Origin: CBIFVZ01 sp966185765
GTDB lineage: Bacteria; Pseudomonadota; Gammaproteobacteria; Enterobacterales; Enterobacteriaceae
Reading direction: 5' to 3'
DNA: 36,968 nucleotides
Assembly (NCBI GenBank): GCA_966185765.1
Contig: CBIFVZ010000035.1
Location: 1 to 36,968 of the forward strand
Each line of letters begins with the position of its first letter. Position 1 is the first letter of the stretch. Made by a program: the position numbers and the translations under genes. Under the pieces are notes generated by a model. It was not told the origin of the DNA, did not search any database, and was given only the letters and a program-made list of their open reading frames with translations. This document shows positions 24,258 through 31,260 of this stretch, piece by piece.

Positions 24258-25919
24258 TCAGCCGATGCTCCAGAACAACACGGCCAGCAACTGCGGTGTG
24301 ATGATGCGCAAAAACATCACCAACGGATAAACCGTCGCGTAAGACAGTGCTGCCGCGCCGCTGGTAGCATGCAGGCCATTGGCAAAGGCCAGCGCAGGCG
24401 GGTCAGTCATTGAACCAGCCAGCATGCCGCACAGCGTAAGGTAGTTCATGCGCATCAAAAGCCTGGCAAGCAGTGCCGCACTCAAAAGCGGGATCGCGGT
24501 GATGAGAATACCGTAACCAATCCAGCTCAGCCCACTGCCTTCAATGAGCGTGGTAAAGAACTCACCGCCGGATTTAAGACCCACCACTGCCAGAAACAGC
24601 ACAATCCCCAGTTCGCGCAGCGCCAGGTTCGCCCCTGGCGGCATAAACCAGTAAAGCCTGCCGATGCTGCCAATTCGGCCCAGCACGATGGCGACAATAA
24701 GCGGCCCACCGGCAAGGCCCAGGCGCAACGCCGCCGGAAAGCCCGGAATAAATAGCGGAACAGAACCCAGCAACACACCCAGACCAATGCCGATAAAAAC
24801 GGGCAACATCTGCACCTGTTGCAACTTTTGATGGGCGTTACCAAGCTCAGCGGCCACCGCGTCTATCGCCTCCGGACGTCCCACCAGGTTGAGGATATCG
24901 CCAAACTGCAGGCTGGCGCTGCTACCGGGCACCAGTTCCACGCCTGCGCGATTGAGGCGTGACACCACCACATCAAAGCGTTTTTTGAGGTGCAGTTCGC
25001 GTATTTTCTTACCTAATACCTGCTCATTCGTTACCACAACGCGGGCGACTTTAAGTTCTGTACCGCTGGTGGATAACGACGTATCTACGGCAGTTCCAAT
25101 GACTAATTGGGCACTGTGCAAATCACTTTCTTTGCCCACTAAGTGCAGCAAGTCACCCAAACGCAGCCGGGTACCGGGCGCTGGCACCATCAGCACCTCG
25201 TCGCGCTTAAGGCGTGAGCACACAATGCTGTCGCCGCTGAGCACCGGCACTTCCTGTAGCGCAATCTGGTCGAGGTTGGGGTTTTCCACGCGGATATTCA
25301 TGGTGTGTAATCTTGCGCTATCGCCGCCGCTATGGCTGTCGTACTGCTGTGCCTCTTGCTCCACGTTGACGCGAAAAAGCAGGCGCACCAGCCACATAGT
25401 GAGCAGTATGCCGCAGATACCAAACGGATAAGCCATAGCGTAACTCATGCCCATCTGGTCCACCTGCGCAAGCGGTGTGCCGAGATCGGTGAGAATTTGC
25501 TGGCCGGCCCCGAGAGCGGGCGTGTTAGTGACCGCGCCAGAGAAAATACCCAGCACCACCGGCAGCGGGATATCGAAAATTTTGTGCAGCAGGGCAGTCA
25601 CCAGGGCGCCGAGCACAACAATCAGCACGGCAAAAAGATTGAGCCGCAGGCCTGACACCCGCAGCGAGGAGAAAAACCCCGGTCCCACCTGGATACCAAT
25701 GGTGTAGACAAACAGAATCAGCCCAAACTCCTGCAACACGTGCAGCATGTCGCCGTTAAGCTCAAGTCCTGCCCGCTCGACAAAATGGCCGACAATGATG
25801 CCACCAAACAGCACGCCGCCAATCCCAAGCCCGACGCCGCGCACACGCACATTCCCAATCCACAGCCCTACGACCGCCACCAGCGCCAGCACGCTAATGG
25901 TTAACGCAATCTCGCTCAT
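24258..25919 (-). CDS. yidE: YidE, putative transporter with two RCK_C domains (AAE family)
   Basis: A 553-residue membrane protein, the same length as E. coli YidE and highly similar. An N-terminal membrane block (about 1-175, five or so helices, with GVVLFGG-like and NTPALGAGQQIL segments) and a C-terminal block (about 375-553, with SMTDPPALAFAN) flank two cytosolic TrkA-C/RCK_C domains (about 190-370, containing GDSIVCSRLKRDEVLMVP and LGKKIRELHLKKRFDVVVSRL). The aspartate:alanine exchanger family is the nearest characterised relative; the YidE substrate is unknown. It lies downstream of ibpAB on the same strand but separated by several hairpins. Confidence 0.95.
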   Translation of the reverse strand: MSEIALTISVLALVAVVGLWIGNVRVRGVGLGIGGVLFGGIIVGHFVERAGLELNGDMLHVLQEFGLILFVYTIGIQVGPGFFSSLRVSGLRLNLFAVLIVVLGALVTALLHKIFDIPLPVVLGIFSGAVTNTPALGAGQQILTDLGTPLAQVDQMGMSYAMAYPFGICGILLTMWLVRLLFRVNVEQEAQQYDSHSGGDSARLHTMNIRVENPNLDQIALQEVPVLSGDSIVCSRLKRDEVLMVPAPGTRLRLGDLLHLVGKESDLHSAQLVIGTAVDTSLSTSGTELKVARVVVTNEQVLGKKIRELHLKKRFDVVVSRLNRAGVELVPGSSASLQFGDILNLVGRPEAIDAVAAELGNAHQKLQQVQMLPVFIGIGLGVLLGSVPLFIPGFPAALRLGLAGGPLIVAIVLGRIGSIGRLYWFMPPGANLALRELGIVLFLAVVGLKSGGEFFTTLIEGSGLSWIGYGILITAIPLLSAALLARLLMRMNYLTLCGMLAGSMTDPPALAFANGLHATSGAAALSYATVYPLVMFLRIITPQLLAVLFWSIG

Positions 25920-25994
25920 GTCGGCACCCTGTAATCCTTAATAGTTAAAGGGATTTTGCCAGAGCCAGGCGCCGCGAGTTGGGCCTTCGCGCAC

Positions 25995-26017
25995 AAAAAA
26001 GGCCCCGCAGGGCCTTT
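25995..26017 (-). terminator. Intrinsic terminator between ibpB and yidE
   Basis: On the minus strand AAAGGCCC, loop TGCG, GGGCCTTT (stem 25998-26005 with 26010-26017) is followed by six T residues in all. This is a textbook intrinsic terminator about 80 bases before yidE, and probably the main barrier between the ibpAB operon and yidE. Confidence 0.85.
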
Positions 26018-26027
26018 CAGATTGCTG

Positions 26028-26137
26028 ACAAAGAAGAAAAAAACGTGGTTTTTCCTTCTTTGTGGTTAGCAGGCGAAAATCAATGAAATGATTTTCCTTA
26101 TTTTTTATTGGGTGTCATTCACCCTGTCTGAGACAGG
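26028..26137. other. Hairpin-dense intergenic segment, possible structured RNA
   Basis: Between two near-identical terminators lie four more dyads: ACAAAGAAG (26028-26036) with CTTCTTTGT (26055-26063), extended by A/T pairs 26039-26043 with 26049-26053; GAAAATCA (26075-26082) with TGATTTTC (26089-26096); GGGTG (26110-26114) with CACCC (26120-26124); and CCTGTCT (26123-26129) with AGACAGG (26131-26137). No frame is coding here. It could be the structured 3' end of ibpAB mRNA, the leader of yidE, or a small RNA. Confidence 0.4.
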
Positions 26138-26158
26138 ATGAGGTAAGGCATCAGTCTC

Positions 26159-26178
26159 AAAGGCCCCGCAGGGCCTTT
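26159..26178 (-). terminator. Terminator-like hairpin directly after ibpB
   Basis: A second copy of the AAAGGCCC / GGGCCTTT hairpin (26159-26166 with 26171-26178, 4-base loop) begins 19 bases after the ibpB stop. On the minus strand it is followed only by TTT then GAGAC, so it should be weaker than the copy at 25995-26017. Confidence 0.65.
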
Positions 26179-26196
26179 ATCATCAAAACGTCAGCA

Positions 26197-26625
26197 TTAG
26201 TTGCTAAGCGCCGGTTGCTCGCTAATGGCGATGCGCTGCGGCTCAATAACGTCCGGGACGTTACGCACAAGGTCAATGTGCAGCAAACCGTTGGCGAAAC
26301 TCGCACCGGCAACTTCCATATTTTCAGCCAGCGTGAAGCTCAGGCTGAACGGCTGAATAACCAGTCCCTGATGCAGCCATTTCGGCTCGGTTTGCGGCTG
26401 CGGCGGATTGCCTTTCACGCTAAGACGTGTGCCTTCAAGCTCAATATCCAGGTCTTCCTGACGAAAACCAGCCAGCGCAAGCGTAATGCGATAGTGGTTA
26501 TCGTCGCTTTTTTCGATGTTATAGGGAGGGAAGCCCTGGGTTTCATTGGCGCTTTGCAGTGCGTTGGCCAGTTTGTCAAAACCAATCCACTGACGCAGCA
26601 GCGGGGATAAGTCAAAATTACGCAT
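26197..26625 (-). CDS. ibpB: Small heat-shock protein IbpB
   Basis: A 142-residue alpha-crystallin-type holdase that binds aggregating proteins with IbpA and hands them to DnaK/ClpB. It starts RNFDLSPLLRQWIGFDKL, has the alpha-crystallin domain (about 35-125, with YRITLALAGFRQEDLDIELE, then LSFTLAENMEV and ANGLLHIDL), and ends with the short C-terminal extension IEPQRIAI-like I-x-I region (PQRIAISEQ). The start at 26625 matches the E. coli length and follows AAGGAG; the longer in-frame extension upstream covers the intergenic hairpin. It is second in the ibpAB operon. Confidence 0.97.
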   Translation of the reverse strand: MRNFDLSPLLRQWIGFDKLANALQSANETQGFPPYNIEKSDDNHYRITLALAGFRQEDLDIELEGTRLSVKGNPPQPQTEPKWLHQGLVIQPFSLSFTLAENMEVAGASFANGLLHIDLVRNVPDVIEPQRIAISEQPALSN

Positions 26626-26631
26626 AGTGTT

Positions 26632-26651
26632 ACTCCTTCTTTGAAGCGAGT
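26632..26651 (-). promoter_or_regulatory. RNA-thermometer-like hairpin over the ibpB ribosome-binding site
   Basis: In the mRNA ACUC-G-CUUC, loop AAA, GAAGGAGU gives eight base pairs with a single bulged G, and the 3' arm is the ribosome-binding site (AAGGAG). A bulged G opposite the Shine-Dalgarno in a UCGCU context is the hallmark of ROSE-type thermometers, and E. coli ibpB is also known to be thermally controlled. Confidence 0.65.
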
Positions 26652-26741
26652 GAATACCGTCAGCACACAGGCCGACGTCTGCTCCCGTAAGCGGCAAGCA
26701 GCGGTGTGTCATAGCGCCGCGCCGCGGCGACGCCTCAGGAA

Positions 26742-27155
26742 TCAGTTAATTTCGATGCGACGCGGTTTCATCGTTTCCGGAATCACGCGTTCCAGTTCAA
26801 TGAACAGCAGGCCGTTGACCAGGTTAGCACCACGCACCTGGATGTTCTCTGCCAGCTGGAATTTGCGCTCGAAGTTGCGCTCAGCAATACCCTGGTAAAG
26901 ATAGGTACGCTCTTTTTGCTCGGCCGGGCGGGCACCTTTTACCACCAGCAGGTTATCCTGGGCTGTGATTTCAAGGTCGCTTTCGGCAAAACCGGCGACA
27001 GCAATCGCAATGCGGTAATGGTTTTCATCGACCAGTTCAACGTTGTACGGAGGGTAACCGCCGTTGCCCTGATTCTGGTTGCTCTCAAGCAGGTTGAAAA
27101 GACGGTCAAAACCGATAGCAGTACGGTATAGCGGGGATAAGTCAAAGTTACGCAT
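26742..27155 (-). CDS. ibpA: Small heat-shock protein IbpA
   Basis: A 137-residue alpha-crystallin-type holdase, the same length as E. coli IbpA. It starts RNFDLSPLYRTAIGFDRLFN and has the crystallin core NHYRIAIAVAGFAESDLEI, EKRTYLYQGIAER-like sequence (KERTYLYQGIAERNFERKF) and NGLLFIELERVIPE, ending with the I-x-I motif IEIN (PRRIEIN). It intercalates with IbpB on heat-denatured proteins. It leads the operon, 116 bases ahead of ibpB, behind a sigma-32-like promoter and a hairpin that hides its AGGAG ribosome-binding site. Confidence 0.98.
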   Translation of the reverse strand: MRNFDLSPLYRTAIGFDRLFNLLESNQNQGNGGYPPYNVELVDENHYRIAIAVAGFAESDLEITAQDNLLVVKGARPAEQKERTYLYQGIAERNFERKFQLAENIQVRGANLVNGLLFIELERVIPETMKPRRIEIN

Positions 27156-27164
27156 AAGTCATAG

Positions 27165-27181
27165 CTCCTGAAATCAGCGAG
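27165..27181 (-). promoter_or_regulatory. ROSE-type RNA thermometer core over the ibpA ribosome-binding site
   Basis: In the mRNA CUC-G-CUG, loop AUUU, CAGGAG pairs six bases with one bulged G, masking AGGAG 8 bases before the ibpA start. The UCGCU element fits the ROSE consensus U[U/C]GCU. The 5' hairpins expected in a full ROSE element would lie in about 27182-27250; I did not fold them. Confidence 0.75.
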
Positions 27182-27261
27182 AATGGTTAAGGCCCTCCAT
27201 CTGGACAGGCTTTGTGGTTTGCGCTCCCTTTCGGCAAGTCGCTTCATTTCCCACAATCCTA

Positions 27262-27289
27262 AAATGCTGCCGAAAGACGGATTTTCAAG
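27262..27289 (-). promoter_or_regulatory. Sigma-32-like promoter of ibpAB
   Basis: On the minus strand CTTGAAA (27283-27289) is a perfect sigma-32 -35 element. Thirteen bases later CAGCATTT (27262-27269) matches the CCCCATNT -10 well. It lies about 110 bases before the ibpA start, leaving a leader long enough for a ROSE thermometer. Confidence 0.75.
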
Positions 27290-27506
27290 GCCAGATTTGA
27301 TATTTTTTTGTGGTACTGCTCTTCTTTGCTTAGACTACAAGACGGGAGAGGCCAGAGGGATTGGCTCTGATAGCGTAAATTTGCAGAAGATTCTGCGAGC
27401 GCTGCCACAGAGCGGACTCATTGAGCTATTTAATACGGACCGGGGTTTTTATAACCCTTAAACAGGCATCGCACAGTGCCCTATACCTAACGGAAGAGAG
27501 TGGATG

Positions 27507-27827
27507 ATGAAAGGTTATTTTCGTAGTCTCTTGCTCGCCAGCACGGTCACCGTCCTGTGCGGTTGTTCGAGCATCATGACCCATACGGGCGGTGAGCCGG
27601 GATATTATCCAGGCACGCGTTCCAGTTACACAATGCTTAAAGACGATAAAACCAGCTGGGGCATGAAACCGCTGGTGGCGCTGGACCTGCCTTTCTCGGC
27701 AGTTCTGGATACCGTTTTGCTGCCCTGGGACGCTTTTCGCACCGATAAATCGGTTAAATCCCGCGTAAAAGACAGCGAAGAGGCCACGCTGGCAACCAAC
27801 GCCGTCATTCCCCCGGTAGATCCCTGA
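27507..27827 (+). CDS. yidQ: YidQ, outer-membrane lipoprotein family (DUF1375)
   Basis: A 106-residue (107 if the first of two tandem ATGs, 27504, is used) small lipoprotein. The N-terminus has a hydrophobic stretch ending in the lipobox VLCGC, so the mature protein would begin with an acylated Cys. The rest matches E. coli YidQ: SIMTHTGGEPGYYPGTR, WGMKPLVALDLPFSAVLDT, LLPWDAFR and NAVIPP. Function unknown; the family (DUF1375) is found as small envelope lipoproteins. GGAAGAGAG precedes the start. Divergent from ibpA; its stop directly abuts that of convergent yidR. Confidence 0.93.
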   Translation: MKGYFRSLLLASTVTVLCGCSSIMTHTGGEPGYYPGTRSSYTMLKDDKTSWGMKPLVALDLPFSAVLDTVLLPWDAFRTDKSVKSRVKDSEEATLATNAVIPPVDP

Positions 27828-29090
27828 TTAACAGGTGGTTTCCGTCATCATCAACTGACGGAAACCGTCCACGTCCTGCATCCAGGCAATCTTTTTCCCA
27901 TCCGGTGAAAACAGCACCGCATCCGGCGAAGGCGCAACCGACTGTTCGTCAGTCAATGCAACGAGGTCACCGGTCTGCGCGTTGCACATTACAATGCGCC
28001 TGCCCTGCACAAAGCCAATAAAATCACCGCAAGGATGCCAGGTAAACGCAGAATCCACACCTGTACCGCACGTTAACTGACGAGGCTCGCCGCCGTTTGG
28101 CGAGACCAGCCACAGCTGTGCCACACCCTTATCATCACGCATCAAAAACGCCAGATGTTGCCCATCGGGACTGCTGCGTACCCAGTGACGCGGCGAGGTC
28201 GCAAGCCCTGGATAACGGCGATTATGCGTAAAAGTCAGGCGGCGCTGCATCACGCCTGCGGGCGGCGAGGGCATCGTATCAGGTGTCCCTTCAAGCGGTG
28301 CCTCCCCGGGCTGTTTCCAGGCGGCTTCATCTTGCGGCAAATCGACGATAAACAACTCTGGCACTTTCTCACCCTGCTTTGACAACGTATCGCCAATAAA
28401 CGCCAGCGCCCAACGCTGGCGCGTGCCGTCTGGCTTCAGATAACCCTCAGCGCCAACCCAACCCTCTTCATAAGCACGATTAATCTCGTCGCTACCGGGC
28501 CGGGGGTGTGGCGTGGTGCGGCTCACTAACACGCACCAGTGGCTACCTGCATATTCGCGCGGATGGTTGCCCCGTGGATGCACCGGGCCGTAAGGCAGCG
28601 CAACGCCAACATTGCGTAAATCCAGCGCCGGAGAAAGGGCATGCAGCACGCTGTCATTGTAGGTAAAGCTCAGGCGACTGCCGTCCTGGCTCCAGACGTG
28701 TACGTGACTGCCACCGCGCAGCGCACCGGGTGTAAACGGCGCGGTGACGTCCATCGCATCCAGATTGCTTGCCTCACCGCCCTGAACCACCACGCCACGG
28801 CGGCGATGAAAGTCATAGTGCCAGTCCGCATCCGGGTTTTCCGGGCCATGAATAAACACATAGCGCTCAGGTGGCGTCGGATTTACGGTCACCACGCCCA
28901 CGTGCGCGCCGTGTTGGGCGCGATAAACCACCTGTACGTCGCCCGTATCTACATTAACGCGCTCAATGGTCTCACCGGTAAACGACGCGCCAGACGGGCG
29001 CACGTCAAACGCCAGCCAACGGCTGTCAGGCGTCCAGGCATTGATATTGGTAAGCTGATGGTTATGCGGCGCAAAGGTGAGCTGTTTCAC
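27828..29090 (-). CDS. yidR: YidR, TolB/beta-propeller-like protein (DUF3748)
   Basis: A 420-residue protein, 5 longer than E. coli YidR and alike throughout. It has repeated beta-propeller signatures of the WD40-like/TolB type: TPDSRWLAFDVRPSG near the N-terminus, WSQDGSRLSFTYND, SSPDGQHLAFLMRDDKGVAQLWLVS and FSPDGKKIAWMQDVDG. No signal peptide is seen. The segment SGSHWCVLVS-like (YAGSHWCVLVSRTTP) is a conserved family block. Its biochemical role is not established; in Klebsiella the homologue has been associated with adherence and hyperadhesion, which I mention as family knowledge only. Start at 29090 gives KQLTFAPHNHQ. Confidence 0.92.
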   Translation of the reverse strand: MKQLTFAPHNHQLTNINAWTPDSRWLAFDVRPSGASFTGETIERVNVDTGDVQVVYRAQHGAHVGVVTVNPTPPERYVFIHGPENPDADWHYDFHRRRGVVVQGGEASNLDAMDVTAPFTPGALRGGSHVHVWSQDGSRLSFTYNDSVLHALSPALDLRNVGVALPYGPVHPRGNHPREYAGSHWCVLVSRTTPHPRPGSDEINRAYEEGWVGAEGYLKPDGTRQRWALAFIGDTLSKQGEKVPELFIVDLPQDEAAWKQPGEAPLEGTPDTMPSPPAGVMQRRLTFTHNRRYPGLATSPRHWVRSSPDGQHLAFLMRDDKGVAQLWLVSPNGGEPRQLTCGTGVDSAFTWHPCGDFIGFVQGRRIVMCNAQTGDLVALTDEQSVAPSPDAVLFSPDGKKIAWMQDVDGFRQLMMTETTC

Positions 29091-29276
29091 GGGTTCGGTC
29101 CTGAGGCAATGAAATGCCGACAGAGTAAAAGATTGGCGCTAAAAAATCTTGCGCCTTTGCGCTGTACAGGGAGCGGCTTATCGCGTCATACGCCGTTTTC
29201 AGGCACACCGGCAATCCTTACGCACCTGGCTTACAAACCGTAAAACTTACCAGAAAAATTCAGCCTGTCGGTGCTA

Positions 29277-29304
29277 TTACATTCTCAAACAGGCATGTTA
29301 TCTT
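29277..29304 (+). promoter_or_regulatory. Candidate sigma-70 promoter of cbrA
   Basis: TTACAT (29277-29282), a 16-base spacer and TATCTT (29299-29304), with TG one base before the -10 (extended -10). It lies about 47 bases before the cbrA start. No TTCAC-N6-TTCAC tag of the kind bound by CreB, which controls cbrA in E. coli, was seen in this region. Confidence 0.45.
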
Positions 29305-29350
29305 GCGCTGAAATAGCAGACTATCTGCGGGTAAATTAAGGACAATTCCC

Positions 29351-30409
29351 ATGCAACACTACGATATTGCTATTATCGGCCTTGGCCCGGCTGGCGCCAC
29401 GCTGGCACGCCTGATTGCGCCACATCTGAAGGTGATTGCGCTTGATAAAAAACAGTCATGCGGCAGCGACGGGTTTCAAAAACCCTGCGGCGGGCTGTTG
29501 GCCCCGGATGCGCAGCGCGCGTTTATCCGCTTTGGGCTGAACCTGCCGGTGAGCGTTATCGCTAACCCGCAAATTTTCAGCGTCAAAACTTACGACCTGC
29601 CTACTCGCACCGTGCGCAACTATCAGCGCAGCTATATCAACATTAACCGTCACGCCTTTGACCTGTGGCTGAAATCCTTAATTCCCGCCCATGTTGACAT
29701 GCGCCACGACACGCTGTGTCGCAAAGTGGAGCCGCACAACGGCGGCTGGCACGTGCACTTTACTGAAAACGACGAGGAGCACACTATTAGCGCGCGTTAT
29801 CTGGTCGGCGCAGAAGGCGCGAATTCACTGGTACGGCGCACGTTGTATCCGGGACATAAAATCCGAACTTACCAGGCCATTCAGCAATGGTTTCACGAAC
29901 AGCATCCTGTGCCGTTCTACTCCTGCCTGTTCGATAACGATGTGACGGACTGCTACTCATGGAGCATCAGCAAAGACGGTTACTTTATTTTTGGTGGCGC
30001 GTTTCCTATGAAAAGCGGGCGTGAGCGCTATCAGGCGCTGAAGGAAAAAATGGCGACGCATCAGTTTGTATTTGGCGAACCGGTGAAAAGTGAGAAGTGT
30101 CTGGTGCTGTTCCCGCAAAAATGGCGGGATTTTGTCTGCGGACGGGATAATGCCTTTTTGATTGGCGAAGCCGCCGGGTTTATCAGCGCCAGCTCACTGG
30201 AAGGAATAAGCTATGCGCTGGACAGTGCGGATGTGCTAAGCCAGATACTGAACCACGGGCTGGCTCACCCTAATCGCGTTTATGACAGAAAAACGCAGCC
30301 GCTGCGCATGAAGCTGATGGGGAAAATCGTTAAATCCCGCCTGCTCACCACCCCGTGGCTACGTAGCGCCATTATGAAGAGCAAAATGGCGCACATTACG
30401 CAACGTTAA
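29351..30409 (+). CDS. cbrA: FAD-dependent oxidoreductase CbrA (geranylgeranyl-reductase-like)
   Basis: A 352-residue flavoprotein. The N-terminal Rossmann motif is YDIAIIGLGPAGATLARLI (GxGxxG), followed by a FAD segment LVGAEGANSLVRR (about 150-165) and the second dinucleotide-binding motif NAFLIGEAAGFISASSLEG (about 260-280). In E. coli cbrA is a CreBC-regulated gene affecting colicin E2 tolerance; its substrate is unknown. The protein resembles the geranylgeranyl reductase branch of group A flavin monooxygenases. AAGGA lies ahead of ATG 29351. The TAA stop overlaps that of convergent folD by four bases (TTAA). Confidence 0.95.
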   Translation: MQHYDIAIIGLGPAGATLARLIAPHLKVIALDKKQSCGSDGFQKPCGGLLAPDAQRAFIRFGLNLPVSVIANPQIFSVKTYDLPTRTVRNYQRSYININRHAFDLWLKSLIPAHVDMRHDTLCRKVEPHNGGWHVHFTENDEEHTISARYLVGAEGANSLVRRTLYPGHKIRTYQAIQQWFHEQHPVPFYSCLFDNDVTDCYSWSISKDGYFIFGGAFPMKSGRERYQALKEKMATHQFVFGEPVKSEKCLVLFPQKWRDFVCGRDNAFLIGEAAGFISASSLEGISYALDSADVLSQILNHGLAHPNRVYDRKTQPLRMKLMGKIVKSRLLTTPWLRSAIMKSKMAHITQR

Positions 30410-31242
30410 CTACCGCGATGGCCCGCCTTAACGCAGTTTTGCATCAGCATGGCGATGGTCATCGGCCCTACGCCACCCGGCACGGGCGTAATCGCGCTCA
30501 CCCTGTCTTTAACGCTGTCGAAATCGACATCACCACACAGTTTATTGTCTGACGTGCGGTGAATACCGACATCAATAACCACCGCGCCCGGTTTGACGAA
30601 ATCGGCGTTAATCAGGCGCGGAATCCCCACAGCCACCACCAGAATGTCTGCCCGGCGGCACACGTCTGCCAGGTTGCGGGTTCGGGAGTGGCAGTGCGTG
30701 ACAGTGCCGTGCTCCTGCAACAGTAGCTGTGCCACCGGCTTGCCAACAATATTACTGCGCCCCACAACCACACACTCTTTGCCGTTTATTTCAATACCGT
30801 GGCTTTTCAACAGTTCAACAATGCCCGCTGGCGTGCAGGGCAACAGGCAGTCATCACCGAGCATCATGCGGCCCACGTTAACCGGATGGAAGCCGTCCAC
30901 GTCTTTGGCCGGATCGATAGCGCGAATCACTTCCCCTTCGTCAATGCCATACGGTAACGGTAGCTGCACCAGAATACCGTCCACATCTTTACGGCTGTTC
31001 AGCGTGTGAATGGTATCCAACAGGCTGCTACTGCTGGTTTCACCGTCGAGATGGATATGCAGCGAACGGATGCCAGCAGCTTCACAGGCTTTGTGCTTAT
31101 TGCGGATATATACGGTGGAAGCCGGATCGTCACCCACCTGCACCACGGCAAGCGTAATCAGCCGCTTTTGCTGTGCTACGGTGCTTTTAAGCGTCTTTAT
31201 GATGCGCGTTGAGAGCGCCTTACCGTCGAGAATGTTTGTCAT
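30406..31242 (-). CDS. folD: Bifunctional methylene-THF dehydrogenase/cyclohydrolase FolD
   Basis: A 278-residue enzyme that converts 5,10-methylene-THF to methenyl-THF (NADP-dependent) and on to 10-formyl-THF. The catalytic Lys49 is in YIRNKHKACE (Tyr45-x3-Lys49), followed by DGILVQLPLP (88-97), KDVDGFHPVNVG, PCTPAGIVELL, the NADP loop GRSNIVGKPV and the C-terminal ITPVPGGVGPMT. It is 10 residues shorter than, and by eye clearly divergent from, the housekeeping E. coli FolD; VGRSNIVGKP followed by TVTHCHSRT looks more like the version in Gram-positive bacteria. It starts 18 bases after fhs with an AGGGA site. A housekeeping folD probably exists elsewhere, making this a paralogue, but that cannot be seen here. 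Confidence 0.95.
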   Translation of the reverse strand: MTNILDGKALSTRIIKTLKSTVAQQKRLITLAVVQVGDDPASTVYIRNKHKACEAAGIRSLHIHLDGETSSSSLLDTIHTLNSRKDVDGILVQLPLPYGIDEGEVIRAIDPAKDVDGFHPVNVGRMMLGDDCLLPCTPAGIVELLKSHGIEINGKECVVVGRSNIVGKPVAQLLLQEHGTVTHCHSRTRNLADVCRRADILVVAVGIPRLINADFVKPGAVVIDVGIHRTSDNKLCGDVDFDSVKDRVSAITPVPGGVGPMTIAMLMQNCVKAGHRGS

Positions 31243-31260
31243 TGCGCGTCCCTGTGTCGA

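Noticed and set aside
27183..27461. A 92-codon plus-strand frame between ibpA and yidQ
   Set aside because: It runs across the ibpA thermometer leader and sigma-32-like promoter, which explain this DNA better.
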